Assembly (NCBI RefSeq): GCF_023158935.1
Contig: NZ_CP096120.1
Span: forward strand, 930,001-994,000
DNA from: Acinetobacter portensis
GTDB taxonomy: Bacteria > Pseudomonadota > Gammaproteobacteria > Pseudomonadales > Moraxellaceae
Length of the DNA stretch: 64,000 bases
Direction: 5' to 3'
The translations under genes and the position numbers were made by a program. The stretch's first letter is position 1, and each line of letters begins with the position of its first letter. The notes below the pieces were generated by a model. That model searched no databases and had not been told where the DNA came from. It worked only from the letters and a program-made list of their open reading frames with translations. Positions 26,532-34,548 of this stretch are shown piece by piece.

Positions 26532-27143
26532 ATGTATATACCTAAAGTTTTTGAAGAAACAAGAACAGAGGTTTTAACCGAATTAATTCAAAAACATGCT
26601 TTAGGATGTTTAATTCTACATACAAATGGTGAGTTGGATGCAAACCATCTTCCATTTGAATATGATGAAAAGTCACATTCTTTATATGCTCATATCGCAA
26701 AAGAAAATCCGTTATATACACAGCTAAAACAGTCGCAAAATGTGTTGGTTGTTTTTAGCATTGATCATGCATATGTATCGCCAAATTGGTATGTTGGAAA
26801 GTTTGAACATCACAAAGCTGTTCCTACATGGAATTATGTGGTTATACATGCCAAAGGAATGGCTGAACTTATTGAAGATGAAAAAGTTTTAAGAGGTATT
26901 TTGGCTAGATTAACGCGACAGCATGAAAGTAATCAGCCAAAGCCTTGGAAAATGTCTGACGCACCAAAAGATTATATTCAAAATGAATTAAATAAAATTG
27001 CTGCGATTCGTATTGAAATTTCAAGTTTAGTCGGTAAATTTAAATTGAGCCAAAATAGAGATGTTATAGATCAAGTAAATGTCGCGGAAGCTTATAAGCA
27101 GAATAACAAAAATGTTTTAGCTGAAATGATGCTAAATAAATAA
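26532..27143 (+). CDS. PaiB-family FMN-binding protein
   Basis: This 203-residue protein of the PaiB type (FMN-binding, split-barrel fold) begins MYIPKVFEETR and has the conserved DANHLPFEYDE, VSPNWYVGKFEHHKAVPTWNYVVIHAKG and the C-terminal SSLVGKFKLSQN. In Bacillus, PaiB is linked to negative regulation of sporulation and protease genes. In gammaproteobacteria the role is not established, so no symbol is given. The ATG follows GGGGCG. A terminator follows directly. Confidence 0.85.
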   Translation: MYIPKVFEETRTEVLTELIQKHALGCLILHTNGELDANHLPFEYDEKSHSLYAHIAKENPLYTQLKQSQNVLVVFSIDHAYVSPNWYVGKFEHHKAVPTWNYVVIHAKGMAELIEDEKVLRGILARLTRQHESNQPKPWKMSDAPKDYIQNELNKIAAIRIEISSLVGKFKLSQNRDVIDQVNVAEAYKQNNKNVLAEMMLNK

Positions 27144-27152
27144 GCCTATAAA

Positions 27153-27177
27153 AAACCTCGCAATAAGCGAGGTTTCT
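27153..27177. terminator. Bidirectional terminator
   Basis: The stem AAACCTCGC / GCGAGGTTT has a 5-nt loop, between the paiB-like gene and the convergent hydrolase gene. Confidence 0.8.
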
Positions 27178-27195
27178 TGAATCAAAAAGCAGTAA

Positions 27196-27828
27196 TTAAG
27201 CTGAAACAAGGTAGCGTGAAATGGCTAAACGCAAATGTTTCAAATAACCTGTAAAGAAATGATTTGCACCCGGTAATACAGTCACCATATGACGCTGAGG
27301 TCTTGCCCATTCAATCATGTCGGATAACAATGTTACATCGTCACCTTCGCCATGAATAAATAAAATATCGCCTTTAATTTCAGGAGTGACATAATGACGC
27401 ACGCCAGCAACTGTTGCAGTAGGCAAACCACATAAAATAGTTTGTACAGGTTGTAACTCGACAGGAAGAGTAGCATAACTTTTTGCCATTACGTGCGCAC
27501 CAAAGCTAAAACCGCCCGCATAGAATGGTTTGCCAATATGCTTTAAGCGTGCATATTTAATAACGTCTAGCGTATCTTCAGTTTCACCAAAACCTTCATC
27601 ATGCATGCCTTCACTTTCGCCAGAACCACGAAAGCTAGGGCGATAAACCACACAGCCACGTTCTAAGAACATTTGTGCTAAAAGATGAGGGACTTTGTGA
27701 TGAGGTGTTCCACCTTGCAATGGGTGTGGGTGACAAACGACAGCGAATCCTTTCACTTCACCTTGAGGATAGTCAACAAAAACTTGAATTTTACCCTCAG
27801 AGCCTTGAATGAAAAATGCTTCGGACAT
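27196..27828 (-). CDS. Alpha/beta hydrolase
   Basis: This 210-residue cytoplasmic alpha/beta hydrolase has an oxyanion region CHPHPLQGGTPHHKVP, RPSFRGSGESEG, the nucleophile elbow GGFSFGAHV (Ser), an acid residue in HGEGDD and the His in GANHFF. It is like the small dienelactone-hydrolase-type proteins annotated as alpha/beta superfamily. Substrate unknown. The ATG is at 27828, divergent from yaaA. Confidence 0.85.
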   Translation of the reverse strand: MSEAFFIQGSEGKIQVFVDYPQGEVKGFAVVCHPHPLQGGTPHHKVPHLLAQMFLERGCVVYRPSFRGSGESEGMHDEGFGETEDTLDVIKYARLKHIGKPFYAGGFSFGAHVMAKSYATLPVELQPVQTILCGLPTATVAGVRHYVTPEIKGDILFIHGEGDDVTLLSDMIEWARPQRHMVTVLPGANHFFTGYLKHLRLAISRYLVSA

Positions 27829-27952
27829 AGGATAGATATATATAGCAGGAGAAGGGCCGTATTTTACCGATAATGTTTATATAAAACACAGGTTGGTATT
27901 AAATAAAGTCTACTGTTATAGTCTGAATAGTTAATTTTCGATCAGGTCTTTT

Positions 27953-28744
27953 ATGCTAGCCTTAATATCCCCCGCAAAAACATTAGATTACGAAACAACA
28001 TTGCCAACAGATCAATTTACACTTCCAAGGCTTTTAGACCACTCAGAAATATTAATTCAAGATTGCAAAAAACTTTCTGCAACAGATATTGCAGGTTTAA
28101 TGAGCGTGAGTGAAAAAATCGCAAAATTAAATGTAGATCGCTTTCAAGATTGGCAAACTGATTTTAATTTTTCAAATGCACGCCAAGCTCTTTTTGCCTT
28201 TAAAGGCGATGTGTATACAGGTTTAGATGCATACAATCTTACAGATTCAAATATAGACTTTGCTCAAGATCATTTACGTATGTTGTCTGGTTTATATGGA
28301 TTATTACGTCCTTTAGACCTCATGATGCCGTATCGTTTAGAAATGGGAACTAAGCTTGCCAATGTACGTGGACACAATTTGTATGAATTTTGGGGGCAGA
28401 ATATTACCAATTTAATTAATGAAGATTTAGCAAAAGCGAACTCTGAAATTTTGGTAAATATTGCATCTGATGAATATTATAAATCTGTAAAAGAAAGCAA
28501 AATTGAAGCTGAAATTATTAAACCTGTTTTCCTAGACCAGAAAAATGGTAAATATAAAGTCATTAGCTTTTATGCGAAAAAAGCACGTGGTTTAATGGCA
28601 CGTTATATTATTGAAAACAAAATTGAAAAAATTGCAGATTTAAAATCATTTAATACAGATGGTTATTATTTTGATGCTGAAAGTTCATTGAAAGGTGAAC
28701 TTGTATTTAAACGTGATGAGCAAGCAGGGCAGAGTAAAACTTGA
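27953..28744 (+). CDS. yaaA: Peroxide stress protein YaaA, 3' end altered by IS insertion
   Basis: This 263-residue DUF328/YaaA protein limits free iron and oxidative damage under peroxide stress. It has the conserved [10 protein letters not shown] start, [36 protein letters not shown] and [16 protein letters not shown]. The last residues GQSKT and the stop codon are encoded by the left inverted repeat of the ISAba125-like element. Removing the IS and one CAG duplication restores codons ...GAG CAA GCA GCT TAA, so the original protein ended DEQAA. The core is intact, so function is probably kept. Confidence 0.93.
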   Translation: MLALISPAKTLDYETTLPTDQFTLPRLLDHSEILIQDCKKLSATDIAGLMSVSEKIAKLNVDRFQDWQTDFNFSNARQALFAFKGDVYTGLDAYNLTDSNIDFAQDHLRMLSGLYGLLRPLDLMMPYRLEMGTKLANVRGHNLYEFWGQNITNLINEDLAKANSEILVNIASDEYYKSVKESKIEAEIIKPVFLDQKNGKYKVISFYAKKARGLMARYIIENKIEKIADLKSFNTDGYYFDAESSLKGELVFKRDEQAGQSKT

Positions 28745-29814
28745 AGTGCGACATAAACCACCTAATTAATTTAAAGGGTTTATGGAGTATATAAAATTGT
28801 CATACCATCATCTTAACTTTGAAGATCGTACTGCATTAATGCTTGAGTCAAGAAAAGAAGGCTTTTCACCCAGAAAATTTGCTGAACTCATTAAAAGACA
28901 TCCTAGTACGATCTATCGTGAGCTTAAAAGAAATAGCATCAATGACGTTTATCAAGCTCAATATGCTTCTGATAACACCTTCGCTAGACGTAGACGTGGT
29001 CACAGAAAACTCAAAATCGATTCAATCCTCTGGAAATTTATTGTTGAAGCGATCCGTTGTTTATGGTCTCCTCAGCAAATAGCAAAGCGTTTAAAGAGAT
29101 TTCCTGATTTGGATCAAACAATGAATGTAAGCCATACAACGATTTATTCAACGATACGAGCATTACCAAAGGGTGAGCTGAAAAAAGACTTACTATCCTG
29201 TCTGCGTCATGAAAATAAAAAGCGAAAAGCTAACGGTGAACCTAAAAAAGATTCTATATTACAGGATATTAAAACTATTCATGAGCGCCCAACCGAAGTT
29301 CAAGAAAGAAAAATACCGGGTCATTGGGAAGCCGATTTAATTAAAGGTAAAGACAATAAAAGTTCGATAGCAACACTTATTGAACGAAATACACGGCTCT
29401 GTATCTTGGCAACATTACCTGATGCAAAGGCAGAATCAGTGCGCAAGGCTTTAACTGAAGCTCTGAAATATTTACCCGCAGAACTGCGTAAAACATTGAC
29501 CTATGACCGTGGACGTGAGATGTCAGAACATAAAATCCTCGAAGAAGATTTAGGCATAGATGTATATTTCTGTGACCCACATTCGCCATGGCAGAAAGGC
29601 ACATGCGAAAATATGAATGGTTTAATTAGGCAATATTTACCTAAAGGGATTGATTTAAACCAGGCAGATCAGCATTATTTAAATCAAGTTGCCATGTCAC
29701 TGAATACTCGCCCTAGAAAAGCGTTAGATTGGCTTACACCATTAGAGAAATTTGCTCAGCTTGTTGATTATCATAAGGCTTTTGAAACTGTCGCACCTCA
29801 TGTTTGAATTCGCC
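28728..29814 (+). mobile_element. IS30-family insertion sequence, ISAba125-like
   Basis: The element is 1087 bp. Its ends start GGC and share TGA-GTGCGACA plus further matches over about 26 bp (left 28728-28753, right 29789-29814). It is flanked by the 3-bp direct repeat CAG (28725-28727 and 29815-29817). Length, transposase size and the right-end sequence TGTCGCACCTCATGTTTGAA match what I recall of ISAba125; identity should be confirmed against a reference. It inserted 4 nt before the original yaaA stop. Confidence 0.85.
28782..29807 (+). CDS. IS30-family transposase
   Basis: This 341-residue DDE transposase has an N-terminal helix-turn-helix (FSPRKFAELIKRHPSTIYRELKR) and a second DNA-binding segment (LWSPQQIAKRLKR). 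Its catalytic residues are in GHWEADLIKG (D), LTYDRGREM (D) and WQKGTCENMNGLIRQ (E), the IS30 DD(33)E arrangement. It appears intact. The ATG at 28782 follows AAAGGG; a second ATG lies seven codons in, so the start is not certain. Confidence 0.93.
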   Translation: MEYIKLSYHHLNFEDRTALMLESRKEGFSPRKFAELIKRHPSTIYRELKRNSINDVYQAQYASDNTFARRRRGHRKLKIDSILWKFIVEAIRCLWSPQQIAKRLKRFPDLDQTMNVSHTTIYSTIRALPKGELKKDLLSCLRHENKKRKANGEPKKDSILQDIKTIHERPTEVQERKIPGHWEADLIKGKDNKSSIATLIERNTRLCILATLPDAKAESVRKALTEALKYLPAELRKTLTYDRGREMSEHKILEEDLGIDVYFCDPHSPWQKGTCENMNGLIRQYLPKGIDLNQADQHYLNQVAMSLNTRPRKALDWLTPLEKFAQLVDYHKAFETVAPHV

Positions 29815-29833
29815 CAGCTTAACGCAATAAAAT
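29804..29833 (+). promoter_or_regulatory. Candidate outward hybrid promoter at the IS right end
   Basis: TTGAAT (29804-29809) in the right inverted repeat is a -35 box known to drive outward transcription in ISAba125. Here an 18-bp spacer leads to TAAAAT (29828-29833) in flanking DNA. It points at the terminator and the antisense strand of slyD. Confidence 0.45.
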
Positions 29834-29842
29834 ACAGACAAC

Positions 29843-29874
29843 AAAAAAGGCAAAGTAAAAACTTTGCCTTTTTT
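29843..29874. terminator. Bidirectional terminator between yaaA and slyD
   Basis: The perfect 14-bp stem AAAAAAGGCAAAGT / ACTTTGCCTTTTTT has an AAAA loop. It was probably the original yaaA/slyD terminator before the IS arrived. Confidence 0.85.
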
Positions 29875-29888
29875 TATTCAATGAGAAC

Positions 29889-30371
29889 TTAGTGGTGGTG
29901 ACCGCCAGCGCCATGAACGTGACCGTGTTCTAATTCTTCAGCAGAAGCTTCACGAATTTCAACGATTTCAACTTCGAAAGTTAAGTCTTGACCAGCAAGT
30001 GGGAAGTTAGCATCAACAATTACGTTGTCGCCTTCAACAGATTTAACAGTAACGATTTGAACGCCATCATCAGTTTGAGCTTGGAACTGCATGCCCGCTT
30101 GGATGTTATCAACACCTTGGAACATTTGAGCAGGAACTTCTTGAACCAGGTCTGGGTTGTATTCGCCATAACCTTCAGCAGCAGGAACATTAACAGTGAA
30201 TTTTTCACCAACTGTTTTGCCTAAAAGTGCATTTTCAAGACCTGGGATGATGTTACCTGCACCGTGCAAATAGGCAAGTGGTTCACCTTGAGATTGGTCC
30301 AGAGTTTCACCCTCTGCGTTAGTCAATGTGTAGTGGAAAGAAACCACAAGATTGTTTGCAATAGCAGTCAT
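29889..30371 (-). CDS. slyD: FKBP-type peptidyl-prolyl isomerase, SlyD-like
   Basis: This 160-residue cytoplasmic prolyl isomerase/chaperone has a split FKBP domain (VSFHYTLTNAEGETLD, PLAYLHGAGNIIPGLENALLG) around the insert-in-flap domain (YGEYNPDLVQEVP to FPLAGQDLTFEVEIVEI). The short His-rich tail GHVHGAGGHHH is the nickel-binding feature of SlyD, though much shorter than in E. coli. The ATG is at 30371, divergent from the PhzF-like gene. Confidence 0.88.
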   Translation of the reverse strand: MTAIANNLVVSFHYTLTNAEGETLDQSQGEPLAYLHGAGNIIPGLENALLGKTVGEKFTVNVPAAEGYGEYNPDLVQEVPAQMFQGVDNIQAGMQFQAQTDDGVQIVTVKSVEGDNVIVDANFPLAGQDLTFEVEIVEIREASAEELEHGHVHGAGGHHH

Positions 30372-30605
30372 GTTATTGATCCAGTCAAATTTTAAGGGTA
30401 CATCATAAAGCGAAAGCTAATTATGTAGAATAGATTTGAGCAAAATTCTACATTTTATTGATGTTTTCATATTTATATGGGCAGTTTAAACAAATTCAAT
30501 GTCATTTCAATGAATAACTGACAAATAAGCGATTTCTTTTACTTTTCCTGATTAAAAAAATAGCTTATGGTGATTTTACAACAACATTTATATTAGGCAA
30601 TCATC

Positions 30606-31427
30606 ATGAAAATGTACCAAGTCGATGCTTTTACCACGCAACTTTTTAAAGGAAATCCTGCTGCGGTTTTGGTTTTAGACAATTGGTTAAATGAAGAACT
30701 TATGCAAAATATTGCCTTCGAAAATAATTTGGCAGAAACAGCATTTGTAAGAATCATTGATGATGAAAATTATGAAATCCGTTGGTTTACCCCCACCACA
30801 GAAGTTGATTTTTGCGGTCATGCGACCTTAGCAAGTAGCTTCGTTTTATTTAAAGATTATACGCAAAAGAAGAAAATTCAGTTTCATGTAAAGCAGTTAG
30901 GTATTTTTATTGTTACAGAAGCAGATGATGGAAAAATTATTATGGATTTTCCAATTCGACCTGCAAAAAAGTTGGAAAGCTATCCAGAGTTGTTAGATAA
31001 AGCCTTCACTAAACCATTTAAAAATGTGTATTTAAATGAGCAAGCTTACATTCTTGAATATGAAAATAGCCAAGATATTTTAGATGAAATGCCAAATATT
31101 GAAATGTTGAAACAATTTGGCGAAATGAAAATAGCCAATTCAGCGAATGCTTCATCTCTTGATGTTGCAATTACAGCAAACTCAAATAAATATGATTGTG
31201 TATCTCGTTATTTTGCACCTGCATCTGGCATTAATGAAGACCCTGTAACAGGATCAATTCATACGGCTATTATTCCAATTTGGGCCGAAAAATTAGGTAA
31301 AAATCAACTTTTAGCGTATCAAGCTTCAACTCGAGGCGGAGAGTTATTTTGTGAAATAAAAGCACATGATCGAATAGAAATTTCAGGTTATGCAAAACTG
31401 TATATGCAAGCAGAAATTTTTATCTAA
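30606..31427 (+). CDS. PhzF-family isomerase-like protein
   Basis: This 273-residue PhzF/diaminopimelate-epimerase-fold protein begins MKMYQVDAFTTQLFKGNPAAV. The catalytic Glu is in ENNLAETAFV, and DFCGHATLASSFVLF and the C-terminal GINEDPVTGSIHTAI are typical. The physiological substrate of most PhzF homologues is unknown, and no phenazine genes are present. It is monocistronic with a terminator after the stop. Confidence 0.9.
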   Translation: MKMYQVDAFTTQLFKGNPAAVLVLDNWLNEELMQNIAFENNLAETAFVRIIDDENYEIRWFTPTTEVDFCGHATLASSFVLFKDYTQKKKIQFHVKQLGIFIVTEADDGKIIMDFPIRPAKKLESYPELLDKAFTKPFKNVYLNEQAYILEYENSQDILDEMPNIEMLKQFGEMKIANSANASSLDVAITANSNKYDCVSRYFAPASGINEDPVTGSIHTAIIPIWAEKLGKNQLLAYQASTRGGELFCEIKAHDRIEISGYAKLYMQAEIFI

Positions 31428-31443
31428 TTCTTAGTTTTTAGTT

Positions 31444-31472
31444 AAAGCTACCGTTAATGGTGGCTTTTTTTT
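31444..31472 (+). terminator. Terminator of the PhzF-family gene
   Basis: The stem AAAGCTACC / GGTGGCTTT (one G-U pair) has the loop GTTAAT and is followed by a long T-run. Confidence 0.8.
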
Positions 31473-31560
31473 TGCAAAATTTAACAGAAGGAATTTGACT
31501 GAAAGATATATTGCGAAGCTAGATAAAAAATAAAACGTCATATTTTAAATAGGTTTTTTT

Positions 31561-34327
31561 ATGAAATTAAAACTCAAAAGATTAACGGTTTTTGTATTGG
31601 CTTTAGGTTTAAGTTCAACTGTTTTTGCTAAGCCCGTATTACAACAAAGTTATAAAAATATTGAAGAATACAAGCTTGATAACGGTCTTAAAGTTATTCT
31701 TTTTGAAAATAATAAAGAAAGCAAAGTTTATATGAATATGATTTACCAAACAGGTTCGTTAAACGATCCTCATGGTAAAGGCGGTATGGCACATTTGCTA
31801 GAACATCTTGCATTTAAAGGCACTAAGAATATTCAAGGCGAAGACTTTCAAAAGCGTTTAGATCAGTACACATTAACCAATAATGCAAGTACAGATTATT
31901 ACGTGACACAATATACAAATGAAGTTCGTGCAGAGAAAACAGCCATAGACGAAGTTTTACGTTTAGAAGCTGAACGTATGGATAAATTGGTGCTACAACA
32001 AAAGTTTGTACCAGCAGAAATTGAAATTGTAAAACGTGAGCGTGAATTAACATCTGATCAGCCATTTGCGATTCTGATAGATCAAGTTTTTAAAGGCATT
32101 TATGGCAATAAAGATTTGGGTCGTGAGCCTATTGGTGATTTAGAAGAGCTTGAATCTATTAATATGGACGAGCTTAATGAGTTCTATCGTAAATGGTATA
32201 CGCCCAATAATGCGACTTTTGTCATTTCAGGAAAATTCGACAAAGCAGCACTTTTGGAAAGTTTAGATCAAAAATTCAGTTCTATTCCTGCACGTAAAAT
32301 TCCTGAACAAGCTGTAGTGCCTGATCTTGATTTAACTAAAGTAAAAGGACAAACATTTAGCGTTCAAAAAGGTAGTAGCTACCAAAAAATTAATTTATAT
32401 ATGACACCTAGAAACCCAAAAATTGAGCCAGTATTGGAAGTTGCACCGTTGCTTTTCGATATGGAACCAAGTGGTCACTTATATAAAAATATAGTAGATA
32501 CAGGCATTGTAAACGAAGCAATGCTTTCACCGTGGAATACGCAGAATTTTAATTTAATGCTTGTGAGTGTAGATTATTCACCTTCACAAAATGTGAAAAA
32601 AATAGATAAAGAATTAATTTTCAATATGGAAAGTTTTAAGCCGTTTTCTGATGCTGAATTGAATCGAGTAAAAACGCTTTTTAAAAATGGGACAGAAGCT
32701 AATTTTAAAGATGCAAGTCAAATGGGGGGATGTCCTAAGTCAGTCTGTTGCTTTAAATAATGGGGATTGGTTACGCTTTTTTAAAAATAGAGAGGCGATT
32801 CAGAATTTAAATGCAAATGGTGTAAATCAACAACTCAAAACATATTTTAAGCCTGAGAATCGGATTAAGACCGAAATTACACCAACACCTACGTCAGATA
32901 TAAAACCTCAGCAAAATGAAGGAAATTTGATATTACAAACATTAAAAGATGATTTGGAAGAGAAACCAGAACCTTTAAAAAATGTTGAAGTATATAAGCG
33001 TGAAAGTGCTGCACATTTAAAAAGTATAAAAAACGTTTTAACTGCATCTGAGCGTAAGGTACAAAGTGGCGCATTAGATAACGGTTTAAAATACAAAATT
33101 TATTCAGCAGAAACATCTGATGATATGGCTTATGGAACTTTTGTTATGAATTTTGGTACTCAAGATACTATGCAAAATCAAAAGCAGGTGATTGAATTTG
33201 TTTCATATTTAATGGCACGTAGTACGAAAGATCAGTCTTTACAAGATATTGCAGATCGTGGAATTGAAGCAAATGGCGAATTTTTAATTTTTCCAGATGA
33301 AAACTCGATTGAAGTCAAAGTATCGGCAGATCATGATAAATTTTTAGATTATTTTGCTTATGTTTTAGATGTAATTCAAAAACCATTATTTGATAAAGAA
33401 CAATTTGATTTAGTAAAAACACGTTCATTAAATCAAATTAAGAAAGACAATAAATCCCCTGATATGGTTGCACAAGGCAAAATTAATGAGCTGAGTAATC
33501 ATTATAGTAAAGGTGATTTACGATATAAGCAAAGTCCAAGCTTGCTTGAAAAACAAGTTAAAGCTGTGTCCTTAAAGAAAGTGCGTGATTTTTATAAAAA
33601 TAATGTATCTGCAAGTCAGGGAGAAATAGTTTTAACAGGCAAATTTGATCATGAGCAAGCGAAGCAAATTTTGCAAAATAAATTGAGCCATTGGAGCAGT
33701 CATAATGAGTTTCGTTTGATCGAAAATGATTATGTTCCAGTAACTGCACAATCACATTATTTATTTGCTGAGCCACGTGAGTTTGGTGCTTATAAAAGCT
33801 TTATTGATATTCCTTTAAGTAAGCAAAGTGAAGATACACCTGCAATGTGGGTCATGAGCTATATATTGGGTGAGTCGCAGTTGTCTTCAAGACTGGGCAA
33901 AGAGTTACGTGAAAAAAATGCTTTGGTCTATGCATTTGGTTTTGGACTAGATTTAAATCAAGTGAATGAAGCAGGGCGAATTGCAATTGAGGCGAATTAT
34001 ACAGCAGGAAATGGCAAGCTTATTTCGCAAGCGATTCATAAAGTTTTAAATGATGTGCTAAAGAATGGTGTGACAGAGCAAGAAGTTGAATTTGCTAAAG
34101 CAGCATTGTTACAGCAAGATGCAACACGCTATGAAATAGACTTGGCAATGCATGACTTATTTGCAAAGCAGTTGAAGTTTAATCAGGATATGAAATATCA
34201 AATTGATAAGACCCAACAATTGGCAAAAGTCACTAAAGCGGATGTTGATGCTGTAATTAAGAAATATATTAAGCTTGATCAGTTTGTAGAAGTAATGGCA
34301 GACCAATACGGAAAGATGGAGAAATAA
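31561..34327 (+). pseudogene. M16 zinc metalloprotease, first tandem copy, frameshifted
   Basis: Two frames together make one pitrilysin-type M16 protease of about 921 residues that aligns throughout with the intact copy downstream. The first part (31561-32760) has a signal peptide ending SSTVFA, the zinc motif HLLEH and the downstream Glu region (RLEAERMDKL). The frame breaks at a run of six G (32724-32729). With five G it continues into DVLSQSVALNNGDWLRFF, matching DYAVAYDGDWSKYF of the paralogue. The second part is the inactive C-terminal M16 half. Periplasmic location is inferred from the signal peptide. It may be a pseudogene, a phase-off state or a sequencing error. Confidence 0.8.
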
Positions 34328-34408
34328 AACAGTAAACTTCATGTTTTATTTGTTGTTTAAATGAAAAAATCAAGTTTTTATAATTGATAATCGTTTACAA
34401 TTATATTT

Positions 34409-34461
34409 AATGGTCAGTCTAAATTAGATTTTAATCTGATGAATGGACTGACCATTTTCCA
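34409..34461 (+). terminator. Long imperfect hairpin between the M16 genes
   Basis: The outer stem AATGGTCAGTC / GACTGACCATT (34409-34419 and 34446-34456) is perfect over 11 bp. Inside it, ATTAGATT is mirrored by AATCTGAT. TTTT follows after two bases, so it may end transcription of the first M16 gene. Confidence 0.55.
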
Positions 34462-34548
34462 ATTTTAAATCTATGAAAATTAAAAGATTCCAGTTTTATT
34501 GAGCCTTTGTGTTTAAGTATAAAAGGAACTGAATCTTTTGGAGTGAAC

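Noticed and set aside
28725..29817. yaaA as a pseudogene disrupted by the IS
   Set aside because: The insertion lies 4 nt before the original stop; only the last residue or so is changed and a new stop follows within five codons.
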